Assembly (NCBI GenBank): GCA_035690425.1 | Contig: DASSKO010000110.1 | Coordinates: forward strand, 1-7,598 | Direction: 5' to 3' | Origin: DASSKO01 sp035690425 | GTDB lineage: Bacteria > Actinomycetota > Actinomycetes > Propionibacteriales > Nocardioidaceae | Length of the DNA: 7,598 nt | In this document: piece by piece, positions 1 to 5,605 of the stretch | Position numbering within the stretch: position 1 is the first letter of the stretch | Layout: every line of letters starts with the position of its first letter | Program-made: the position numbers and the translations under genes | Notes under the pieces: model-generated | Database searches by the model: none | Told to the model about the DNA's origin: nothing | What the model saw: the letters and a program-made list of their open reading frames with translations, nothing else

Positions 1-110
1 CCGTGAACGCACCCCACCTCGTCGCCCTCGTCCGAGCCGGCGCAACGTTCGAGAAGGGCGTCCTCCTCGAGCGACCCGACGAATCACGAGGACGTCAGCA
101 AGTCGCGTGA
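1..110 (+). CDS. 3' end of an unidentified protein-coding gene (partial)
   Basis: The reading frame starting at base 3 runs without a stop for 35 codons and ends in TGA at 108-110; the start is beyond the left edge. The visible tail begins VNAPHLVALVRAGATFEKG and ends RQQVA. Third positions are mostly G or C, as expected for a real gene in this genome, while the other two plus frames give either an early stop or arginine/proline-rich shadow sequence. It converges on the tRNA-Pro gene and is on the opposite strand from every other gene here. I do not recognise the family from 35 residues. The tail vaguely recalls C-termini of actinobacterial transposases, but that is an unverified impression and no function is assigned. 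Confidence 0.5.
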   Translation, partial: VNAPHLVALVRAGATFEKGVLLERPDESRGRQQVA

Positions 111-176
111 CACGCCGATCCACAGGTCTTGACTATTCCTCGTGCACCACGTCCACCACTGCCACCAGCTTCCCGT

Positions 177-200
177 CGACGGATCACTCGGTATCCGTCG
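177..200. repeat. 8-bp perfect inverted repeat with 8-base loop
   Basis: CGACGGAT at 177-184 is matched exactly by its reverse complement ATCCGTCG at 193-200. It begins 66 bases after the stop codon of the partial plus-strand gene, so it could be that gene's transcription terminator. No T-run follows on either strand, so if it terminates it is of the U-less kind often proposed for high-GC actinomycetes. It could also be a protein-binding site or chance. Confidence 0.45.
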
Positions 201-252
201 CGGGGAGGGCAGGGAGATACAGGAGTCTGACGCACGGGCTCGAAGGCACCAA

Positions 253-269
253 TCCACGGTTCCCGTGGA
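253..269. repeat. 7-bp inverted repeat with 3-base loop
   Basis: TCCACGG at 253-259 and CCGTGGA at 263-269 pair perfectly around the loop TTC. The position is midway through the gene-free gap, and no T-run follows. Its role is unknown; a second hairpin of a tandem terminator is possible. Confidence 0.35.
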
Positions 270-404
270 AGCCCTCCACCACCATGCTGACCTACAGGCT
301 CACAGGCACTACAGAGGATTCGGGGTCGACCGCGACGAACACGACCAGTCTGACCCCCACGGCCACCGGTGACCACAGCAGAACGCGACGCCCCCCGGAT
401 CTTC

Positions 405-430
405 GCGCACCATGGTGCGCCGGAGGCGCC
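405..430 (-). terminator. Candidate terminator beyond the tRNA-Pro: palindrome plus overlapping hairpin
   Basis: Bases 405-420 form a 16-base perfect palindrome (GCGCACCATGGTGCGC). Bases 417-429 form a second GC-only hairpin, GCGCC/GGCGC around GGA. The two share bases 417-420, so they would compete as RNA structures. They lie 27-52 bases past the encoded tRNA 3' end in its direction of transcription, a plausible place to stop the tRNA transcript, although no U-tract follows. The same symmetry would work for transcription arriving from the left. The palindrome could instead be an operator for a dimeric protein. Confidence 0.4.
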
Positions 431-456
431 GCGTTGCTGACCTGCGACTTTATCTG

Positions 457-530
457 GCGGGCTGACAGGATTTGAACCTGCGACCCCGTGACCCCCAGTC
501 ACGTGCGCTACCAAACTGCGCCACAGCCCG
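457..530 (-). tRNA. tRNA-Pro, anticodon GGG
   Basis: On the minus strand the cloverleaf is complete. The acceptor is CGGGCTG/CAGCCCG (530-524 with 464-458), the D-arm is GCGC/GCGC around AGTTTGGTA, and the anticodon stem is CGTGA/TCACG. The 7-base loop CTGGGGG gives anticodon GGG, which reads CCC and CCU. The T-arm is GCAGG/CCTGT with loop TTCAAAT, including one G-U pair. It has 74 bases including an extra D-loop base. C1:G72 is the bacterial tRNA-Pro identity pair. The base at position 73 is C instead of the A typical of bacterial tRNA-Pro, and the 3' sequence after G72 reads CCAG. The 5' flanking GG can pair with the two C's after G72, extending the acceptor helix. It lies 104 bases downstream of der on the same strand. 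Confidence 0.96.
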
Positions 531-533
531 CCA

Positions 534-560
534 CCCGAGACCAGCCGTGGCCGGCTCGGG
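534..560 (-). terminator. Strong hairpin between der and tRNA-Pro
   Basis: CCCGAG at 534-539 and CTCGGG at 555-560 pair perfectly. The interior 541-554 continues the stem, apart from one bulged base (540) and one mismatch that becomes a G-U pair in the minus-strand transcript. The result is about 11-12 pairs around a 2-4 base loop. It follows the der stop by 75 bases and ends 3 bases before the tRNA 5' end. No U-tract is present, so it may be a U-less terminator for the der operon, a processing signal that separates mRNA from tRNA, or both. Confidence 0.45.
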
Positions 561-634
561 CGCACCGAACGTTACCGCACCGCCCGAGGTGGCCCGAAAT
601 CGTCGCCCGCGTCCTGGCGCCGGGTACGGCGATG

Positions 635-1972
635 TCAGCGCCTCTTGTCACGTTTTCGCGGGCGCACCTGAAGGTGGATGGGCGTGCCCACGAAGCCGAA
701 CTCCTCGCGCAGCCGGCGCTCGACGAAGCGCTGGTACGACGCCTCGAGGACGCCGGTCGTGAACAGGATGATCGTCGGCGGTGCCACCGCGGCCTGGGTG
801 CCGAAGAGGATCTTGGCCTGCTTGCCGCCGCGCATCGGATGCGGGTGGGCGGCGACCAGCCGGCCGAGGAAGCTGTTGAGCGCTCCGGTGCCGACGCGGG
901 TCTCCCAGCCGGCCAGCGCGGCGTCGAGGTGCGGCACCAGCCGGTCGACGTGCCACCCGGTGCGGGCGGTGATGTTGACCCGCGGCGCCCACTGCACCCG
1001 GACGAGGTCCCGCTCGATCTCGCGCCGCAGGTAGTGCCGTCGCTCCTCGTCGACCAGGTCCCACTTGTTGAAGGCGACGACGAGTGCCCGGCCGGCCTCC
1101 TCGGCGGCGGTGACGATGCGCTGGTCCTGCTCGGTCATCGGCTGGCTCGCGTCGATCACGATCAGCGCGACCTCGGCGCGCTCGACCGCCGCCGTCGTCC
1201 GCAGGCTCGCGTAGTACTCGTGACCGGAGGCCTCCTTGACCCGACGCCGAATGCCGGCGGTGTCGACGAACGTCCACATGCGTCCGCCGAGCTCGACCAG
1301 CTCGTCGACCGGGTCGACCGTCGTACCCGCGACCTCGTCGACCACGACGCGGTCCGCACCGGCCAGCCGGTTGAGCAGGCTGGACTTGCCGACGTTCGGC
1401 TTTCCGACGATCGCGACCCGCCGGGGCCCCGCCGGCGGCGAGAAGTCCTCGGCGGGCGCATCCGGCAGTGCGTCGAGGATGGCGTCGAGGAGGTCGCCGC
1501 TGCCTCGGCCGTGCAGGGCCGAGACCGGCATCGGCTCACCGAGACCGAGGTTCCACAAGGCCGCAGCCTCCAGCTCACCGCGCTGGTCGTCCACCTTGTT
1601 GGCTGCGAGCACGACCGGCTTGCCGGACTTGCGCAGGACCCGCACGACCGCCTCGTCGGCGTCGGTGACGCCGATCGCCGAGTCCACCACGAACAGCACC
1701 GCGTCGGCGATTCCGACCGCGATCTCCGCCTGCGCGGCGATGCGTTCGGCCAGCCCGCGGGCGTCGGGGTCCCAGCCGCCGGTGTCGACGACGCTGAACT
1801 GACGACCGCCCCAGTTCGCGTCGTAGGCAACGCGGTCCCTCGTCACACCGGGGACGTCCTCGACCACCGCCGCCCGACGTCCGAGCATCCGGTTGACCAA
1901 GGTCGACTTGCCGACGTTGGGACGCCCGACCACGGCCAGCACCGGCAACGAGCCGGGGCCTGTCTCTGTCAT
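635..1972 (-). CDS. der: Ribosome biogenesis GTPase Der (EngA), double-GTPase protein
   Basis: Der is a cytoplasmic GTPase with two tandem G domains that binds the 50S subunit and is needed for its assembly. In this 445-residue protein domain 1 shows GRPNVGKS at 16-23, DTGG at 63-66, NKVD at 125-128 and SA at 151-152. Domain 2 shows GKPNVGKS at 190-197, DTAG at 237-240, NKWD at 302-305 and TA at 335-336. A KH-like C-terminal domain follows from about 355 and ends in a basic tail (RPRKRDKRR). Length and motif order match the family and nothing is missing. The ATG start overlaps the cmk stop as ATGA, with AAGGA six bases upstream, so translation is probably coupled to cmk. It is the last protein gene of the block before the tRNA. 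Confidence 0.97.
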   Translation of the reverse strand: MTETGPGSLPVLAVVGRPNVGKSTLVNRMLGRRAAVVEDVPGVTRDRVAYDANWGGRQFSVVDTGGWDPDARGLAERIAAQAEIAVGIADAVLFVVDSAIGVTDADEAVVRVLRKSGKPVVLAANKVDDQRGELEAAALWNLGLGEPMPVSALHGRGSGDLLDAILDALPDAPAEDFSPPAGPRRVAIVGKPNVGKSSLLNRLAGADRVVVDEVAGTTVDPVDELVELGGRMWTFVDTAGIRRRVKEASGHEYYASLRTTAAVERAEVALIVIDASQPMTEQDQRIVTAAEEAGRALVVAFNKWDLVDEERRHYLRREIERDLVRVQWAPRVNITARTGWHVDRLVPHLDAALAGWETRVGTGALNSFLGRLVAAHPHPMRGGKQAKILFGTQAAVAPPTIILFTTGVLEASYQRFVERRLREEFGFVGTPIHLQVRPRKRDKRR

Positions 1973-2694
1973 CTGTGTTCCTTCGCCATGTCGACGACTG
2001 CTGCGATCGCGTCGTCGAGAGTCAGGTGGGTGGTGTCGAGGACCACGGCGCCGTCGGCCTGCCGCAGCGGTGAGGCGGCACGCCCCGAGTCGATCTGGTC
2101 CCGTCGTGCGAGGTCGGCGGCGGTCGAGGTGAGCATGGAGCTACCAGGCACCGAGCCGGCGGCAAGCTCTGCCGAGCGCCGCTGCGCCCGTGCGCCCTGC
2201 TCGGCGGTCAGGTAGACCTTCACCTCGGCGTCCGGTGCCACCACCGCGCCGATGTCACGACCCTCGACGACGATACCGCCGGCGCCGGTGCAGGCCTGCT
2301 GAATGATGACGCGCTGCTGTTGCAGCAGCACCGCCCGCACCTCCGGTACGGCACTGACCGCGCTGACCGCAGTGGTCACCTCGGCGGTGCGAATCGGGCC
2401 GGAGACGTCGACGCCGTCCACGCTGATGGCGGGGGCGCCGGGGTCCGTGCCGCTGCGCAGCACCGGCTGCCCGGCGTGTGCCGCGACCGCCTGCGCGTCG
2501 TCGACGTCGACACCGGCGCGCAGCATCCACCAGGTCACCGCGCGGTACATCGCGCCGGTGTCGAGGTAGCGCAGCCCCAGCGCCTTCGCCACACCCCGCG
2601 ACGTGCTGGACTTGCCGGAGCCGGACGGCCCGTCGACTGCGATCACCAGGTCGCGCGGCTTGGCTTGCCCCGCACTGGGCTCTGAACTGGGCAC
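1969..2694 (-). CDS. cmk: Cytidylate kinase (CMP/dCMP kinase)
   Basis: Cmk phosphorylates CMP and dCMP with ATP in the cytosol, recycling pyrimidine nucleotides from RNA turnover. With the chosen start the protein is 241 residues. The P-loop GPSGSGKSS is at 22-30, DTGAMYRA at 45-52, EGRDIG at 144-149, and RRDQIDSGR at 197-205 is followed by SPL at 208-210. These are the nucleotide-binding and lid motifs of bacterial CMP kinases. An in-frame start at 2751 would overlap tyrA and add 19 residues unlike the family. I prefer GTG at 2692-2694 because GGAAGGAG sits eight bases upstream, in the short gap after the tyrA stop. The stop overlaps the der ATG as ATGA. The cmk-der pairing is standard in Actinobacteria. 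Confidence 0.95.
   Translation of the reverse strand: MPSSEPSAGQAKPRDLVIAVDGPSGSGKSSTSRGVAKALGLRYLDTGAMYRAVTWWMLRAGVDVDDAQAVAAHAGQPVLRSGTDPGAPAISVDGVDVSGPIRTAEVTTAVSAVSAVPEVRAVLLQQQRVIIQQACTGAGGIVVEGRDIGAVVAPDAEVKVYLTAEQGARAQRRSAELAAGSVPGSSMLTSTAADLARRDQIDSGRAASPLRQADGAVVLDTTHLTLDDAIAAVVDMAKEHR
1979..1983 (-). promoter_or_regulatory. Shine-Dalgarno sequence of der
   Basis: AAGGA lies six bases before the der ATG at 1972 and within the last codons of cmk. It supports this start over any internal one. Confidence 0.6.
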
Positions 2695-2702
2695 AGCACT
2701 GG

Positions 2703-2710
2703 CTCCTTCC
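2703..2710 (-). promoter_or_regulatory. Shine-Dalgarno sequence that decides the cmk start
   Basis: The minus strand reads GGAAGGAG, eight bases before GTG at 2694, within the 38-base gap between tyrA and cmk. It is a near-perfect anti-16S match and argues for the shorter cmk protein. Confidence 0.7.
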
Positions 2711-2732
2711 GGGTGGTCGCCAACAGGCAAGG

Positions 2733-3836
2733 CTACCGGTGCGCCACCCAACCCCGGTCACCGAGCGCGACCACGAGGTCCTCGGCAGCGCCGTCGGTCA
2801 CGCTGATCTCCACCAGGCCGGCCGGCCGGCCTGGGTCGTGGTCGATGCGCACGTCCTCGATGTTGATGCCGGCGTCCCCGGCATCGGCGAACAGCCGTGC
2901 GAGCTCGCCGGGACGGTCGGGTACGACGACGAAGACCGGAGCCTCGGTGCGCACCGGGCCCCCGTGCTTGCCCGGGATCGTCCGGGTGCCCTCGACACCG
3001 CGCCGCAGGAGCGGCAGCAGCCGCGGCTCGGCGGTGCGCAGCTCGAGGACGAGCCGGTCGATGTCGTCGCGAACCTCCCGCAGCAGTGCCGCGACCGACC
3101 CCGCGTTGGCACCGAGGATCTGCTGCCACAGGCCCGGGTCGCCAGCCGCGACCCGGGTGACGTCACGCAGGCCCTGCCCGGCCAGCGTCAAGTGCACCGA
3201 TGGCGCGTCCACCAGACGCGCCGCGGCGAGCGCGGACAGGACGTGCGGCAGGTGCGAGATGCGTGCGACCGCCGCATCGTGCTCGGCGGGACTCATCCGA
3301 ACCAGCACCGCGCGGCAGGTCGCGACCAGTCGCTCGACAAGCTCCACGGCCGCCGAGTCGGCGCCGGGAGCCGCGCACGTCGCCCATGCCCGGCCGTCGA
3401 ACAGCGCCGACGACGCGGCCAGCGGGCCGGACCGCTCGCTGCCCGCCATCGGATGGCTCCCGACGTAGCGGCGCACCTCGTCGGGGGCAGCCGCACTCAC
3501 CTCCGCCAGCGGACGCACCTTGACGCTGCCGACGTCGCTGACGGCCGCCCCTCGCCAGCGCCGTAGCGCCTCGACGACGACACCGGCGATATGATCGGGC
3601 GGGACCGCGACCAACACCAGCACCGGGTCGCCGGGGGGCGGGGCGGCGCTGCCGGCGCCGAGTGACTCCGCCAACCGCAGGCTGCCACGGTCATGGTCCT
3701 CCAGGTGCACGGCCACGCCGGCGCGACGCAACGCCAGGCCGATCGACGCACCGATCAGCCCCGCGCCGACGACCACCACCGGACCCGGCAGCCCGTCCGG
3801 CGGTGGCGTCGGGTCCGCCGGCGGCGGCGCACTCAC
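2733..3836 (-). CDS. tyrA: Prephenate dehydrogenase with C-terminal ACT domain
   Basis: This enzyme oxidatively decarboxylates prephenate to 4-hydroxyphenylpyruvate, the committed step to tyrosine. The 367-residue protein opens with about 18 proline-rich residues, then a Rossmann fold with GAGLIGASIG at 24-33. Acidic E46/D47 at the end of the second strand suggest NAD rather than NADP use. DVGSVK is at 101-106. The motif around catalytic His128 (GSHPMAGSERSGP, 126-138) and SHLPH at 194-198 follow. Residues 299 to about 366 form an ACT domain (DRPGELARLFADAG...), which in this family usually senses tyrosine; feedback inhibition is therefore likely but inferred. The GTG start overlaps the aroH stop as GTGA, coupling it to the chorismate mutase that makes its substrate. 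Confidence 0.94.
   Translation of the reverse strand: MSAPPPADPTPPPDGLPGPVVVVGAGLIGASIGLALRRAGVAVHLEDHDRGSLRLAESLGAGSAAPPPGDPVLVLVAVPPDHIAGVVVEALRRWRGAAVSDVGSVKVRPLAEVSAAAPDEVRRYVGSHPMAGSERSGPLAASSALFDGRAWATCAAPGADSAAVELVERLVATCRAVLVRMSPAEHDAAVARISHLPHVLSALAAARLVDAPSVHLTLAGQGLRDVTRVAAGDPGLWQQILGANAGSVAALLREVRDDIDRLVLELRTAEPRLLPLLRRGVEGTRTIPGKHGGPVRTEAPVFVVVPDRPGELARLFADAGDAGINIEDVRIDHDPGRPAGLVEISVTDGAAEDLVVALGDRGWVAHR
2813..2834. repeat. 22-base perfect palindrome inside tyrA
   Basis: Bases 2813-2823 are the exact reverse complement of 2824-2834 (half-site CCAGGCCGGCC). The stretch encodes Pro-Gly-Arg-Pro-Ala-Gly-Leu in the ACT domain. Symmetry stops at both edges. In RNA or single-stranded DNA it could form a long cruciform stem, but there is no evidence of a function, and GGCC-rich coding sequence can produce this by chance. 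Confidence 0.6.
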
Positions 3837-4210
3837 GGGTCGGCGCGCACGTGGTTGAGATCGCGCCGCAGCGCGGCCGCGCCGTGCAGGTAGACGTGCG
3901 TGACGTCTGCGCGCGTCATCTCCGTGTCGACGTGCGCCAGCACCCGCACCACCCGTGGCATGCCGCCGGCTATCTCCAGCTCTCGCGTGCAGATGAGGGG
4001 TACGTCGACGAGACCCATCCGGCGAGCGGCGTACGCCGGGTAGTCGGCGTGCAGGTCGCTGGTCGCGGTGAAGATGATGCTGATGAGGTCGTCACTGGCC
4101 AGGTCGTTGCTCTCCATGATCACGGTGACGAGCTCCGCCGTGCGGTCCAGCAGGTGCTCTCTCTCGTCCCCGTCGAGCTGGGTCGCCCCGCGCACCGCTC
4201 GCACTGCCAC
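3833..4210 (-). CDS. aroH: Chorismate mutase, AroH type
   Basis: AroH catalyses the rearrangement of chorismate to prephenate at the branch to phenylalanine and tyrosine, as a trimeric cytosolic enzyme with active sites between subunits. At 125 residues it has the usual length of the monofunctional Bacillus-type (not AroQ) enzyme. By comparison with Bacillus subtilis AroH, the active-site residues are Arg7, Cys74 and Glu77 (in ICTRELEI), Arg89 and Tyr107. Position 60 is Tyr where the Bacillus enzyme has Lys, a variation I would expect to be tolerated. GTG at 4208-4210 is chosen because AGGAGG lies five bases upstream; a second GTG two codons later is too far away. The stop overlaps the tyrA start as GTGA, so two consecutive tyrosine-pathway steps are coupled. 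Confidence 0.93.
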   Translation of the reverse strand: MAVRAVRGATQLDGDEREHLLDRTAELVTVIMESNDLASDDLISIIFTATSDLHADYPAYAARRMGLVDVPLICTRELEIAGGMPRVVRVLAHVDTEMTRADVTHVYLHGAAALRRDLNHVRADP

Positions 4211-4215
4211 GGTGT

Positions 4216-4221
4216 CCTCCT
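4216..4221 (-). promoter_or_regulatory. Shine-Dalgarno sequence of aroH
   Basis: AGGAGG on the minus strand lies five bases before the GTG start at 4210, in the 65-base gap after the pseudouridine synthase gene. I could not pick out a convincing -10/-35 promoter in this short gap, though one could be present. Confidence 0.7.
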
Positions 4222-4275
4222 ACCTCTGCAACGTCGGCGACTGGCAGGGCCAACCCTAGCGGCGCGGCGCCGGCT

Positions 4276-5055
4276 TCACAGATCCGTCTCGTCCAGCAGT
4301 GCACCGAGCTCGGTGACAGTCAGCTCCCGGTGCTCGCCGACCCGCAGCTCCCCGACCTGCAGGGGGCCGATGGCCGTGCGGGTGAGCCGCTGCACCGGGT
4401 GACCGACGTGCGCGAGCAGCCGGCGCACGATGCGCTTGCGCCCCTCGTGCAGCACCACCTCGACGATCGCCCGGTCGCCGCCCCGCTCGATGACCCGGAA
4501 GCGATCGACCGCGACCGGCCCGTCCTCGAGCGTGACGCCGGCCCGCAGGGCACGTCCGACCTTCGCCGCCACCGGCCCCGGCACCTGCGCGACATAGGTC
4601 TTGAGCACGCCGTAGGAGGGGTGCGACATCCGGTTCGCGAACTCACCGTCGTTGGTGAGCAGGATCAGGCCTTCGGTGTCGGTGTCGAGCCGGCCCACGT
4701 GGAAAAGCCGCTCCGGGCGGTCGGCGAGGAGGTCGGTCAGCGTACGCCTGCCCTGCGGGTCCGACATCGTGCTCACTACGCCGCGGGGCTTGTTGAGCAC
4801 GAGATAGCGGTGTCGCGACGCGGTCGGCAGCCGCTTGCCGTCCACCCGGATGATCGCGGTCTCGGGGTCGACACGGGTCCCGAGCCTCGTCACCACCTCG
4901 CCGTCGACCTCGACGCGCCGCTGCGTCATCAGCTGCTCGCAGCCGCGCCGACTGGCCACGCCGGACGCTGCCAGCACCTTCTGCAACCGCTCTCCCCCGG
5001 CCGCGGTGAGCTCGTCAGCCACCGGACCGGCTCTGCCGTTCGGCCGCTTCCACAT
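4276..5055 (-). CDS. RsuA/RluB-type pseudouridine synthase
   Basis: Enzymes of this family convert specific uridines of rRNA (23S for RluB, 16S for RsuA) to pseudouridine. The 259-residue protein has an N-terminal S4 RNA-binding domain (about 22-69, ERLQKVLAASGVASRR). The catalytic domain contains LNKPRGVVST at 87-96, GRLDTDTEGLILLTNDG at 121-137 with catalytic Asp124, and EGRKRIVRRLL at 204-214, where most relatives have EGRNRQVRR. The exact rRNA target cannot be read from sequence, but RluB-like is the usual call for the gene next to scpB. The start is uncertain. ATG at 5053-5055 has a weak GAG seven bases upstream and overlaps scpB by 41 bases. GTG at 5022 would overlap scpB by only 8 bases and remove 11 basic residues. 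Confidence 0.9.
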   Translation of the reverse strand: MWKRPNGRAGPVADELTAAGGERLQKVLAASGVASRRGCEQLMTQRRVEVDGEVVTRLGTRVDPETAIIRVDGKRLPTASRHRYLVLNKPRGVVSTMSDPQGRRTLTDLLADRPERLFHVGRLDTDTEGLILLTNDGEFANRMSHPSYGVLKTYVAQVPGPVAAKVGRALRAGVTLEDGPVAVDRFRVIERGGDRAIVEVVLHEGRKRIVRRLLAHVGHPVQRLTRTAIGPLQVGELRVGEHRELTVTELGALLDETDL

Positions 5056-5605
5056 CACTGAGCTCGGGCAGCAGCGGCGCCAGCGGTGGCAGGTCGTCCA
5101 GCGAGAGCAGGCCCATCCGCTCCAGGAAGTAGCTCGACGTGCGGTACAGCACCGCGCCGGTCTCCTCGTCGTTGCCGGTCTCCTCGACCAGGCCCCGGGT
5201 CAGCAGCGTGCGGATCACTCCGTCGACATTGACGCCACGGACCGCCGAGACCCGCGCCCGGCTGACCGGCTGCCGGTACGCCACGATCGCCAGCGTCTCC
5301 AGCGCCGCCTGGGTCAGTCGGGCCTGCTGCCCGTCGAGCACGTACCGTTCCACGATCGCGGCGAAGTCCGCACGGGTGTAGAAGCGCCACCCGCCACCGA
5401 CGGTGCGGAGGTCGAAGCCCCGGCCGTCGCGGCTGTACTCCGCGGACAGCTCGGCGAGCGCCTGCACCACCTGCTGCGGGGGGTGGCCGACGGCCTGCGC
5501 GAGCGTCAGATGGTCCAGCGGCTGGTCGGTCACCATCAGCACGGCCTCCAGCGCCGGCTTCAGCTCGGTGACCGGCTCAGGCGGGTCCGGCGGCTGCTCG
5601 CTCAT
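5015..5605 (-). CDS. scpB: Segregation and condensation protein B
   Basis: ScpB dimers bind the ScpA kleisin and help form the SMC-ScpAB complex that organises and separates the chromosome. The 196-residue protein has two winged-helix domains, about 14-85 (LKPALEAVLMVTDQPL...) and 95-165. The second contains the family signature LTQAALETLAIVAYRQPVSR at 97-116 and RGLVEETG at 137-144. An in-frame GTG at 5632 exists, but ATG at 5603-5605 is favoured: AAGGGG lies six bases upstream and the protein then begins MSEQPP, as in related actinomycete proteins recalled from memory. This start lies inside scpA and overlaps it by 29 bases, suggesting translational coupling. Confidence 0.94.
   Translation of the reverse strand: MSEQPPDPPEPVTELKPALEAVLMVTDQPLDHLTLAQAVGHPPQQVVQALAELSAEYSRDGRGFDLRTVGGGWRFYTRADFAAIVERYVLDGQQARLTQAALETLAIVAYRQPVSRARVSAVRGVNVDGVIRTLLTRGLVEETGNDEETGAVLYRTSSYFLERMGLLSLDDLPPLAPLLPELSDVEAAERQSRSGG

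Larger units (their letters stand above)
111..456. other. Non-coding gap with several inverted repeats
   Basis: I see no credible gene in these 346 bases. Open frames exist on both strands but have poor composition, no ribosome binding site and no recognisable motif. One minus-strand frame runs straight through the tRNA and reads its T-arm as protein. The stretch contains inverted repeats at 177-200, 253-269 and 405-430, listed separately. I found no second copy of the tRNA 3' end that would mark an attachment site, and no obvious promoter. Confidence 0.6.

Noticed and set aside
129..134. TTGACT as a possible outward -35 promoter element after the partial gene
   Set aside because: No -10-like hexamer lies 16-19 bases downstream, and no gene follows on that strand.
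107..475. Plus-strand open frames in the gap between the partial gene and the tRNA
   Set aside because: They have Thr/Ser/Arg-rich composition, no ribosome binding site, no recognisable domain, and one runs into the tRNA.
95..565. 156-codon minus-strand open frame across the tRNA
   Set aside because: The segment GVAGSNPVSP is the usual artefact of translating a tRNA T-arm and acceptor. The frame overlaps the whole tRNA gene.
488..2215. 575-codon open frame on the plus strand opposite der and cmk
   Set aside because: It is the GC-rich antisense shadow of two clearly identified genes. Its Arg/Asp/Val/His-rich translation has no domain motif, and it runs out of the tRNA antisense strand.
2313..2329. 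Inverted repeat GCTGCTG/CAGCAGC inside cmk
   Set aside because: It arises from Leu-Leu-Gln-Gln-Gln codons in a conserved helix, and there is no sign of a regulatory role.
2478..3566. 362-codon plus-strand open frame opposite cmk and tyrA
   Set aside because: Arg/Pro/His-rich antisense shadow of a well-supported prephenate dehydrogenase.
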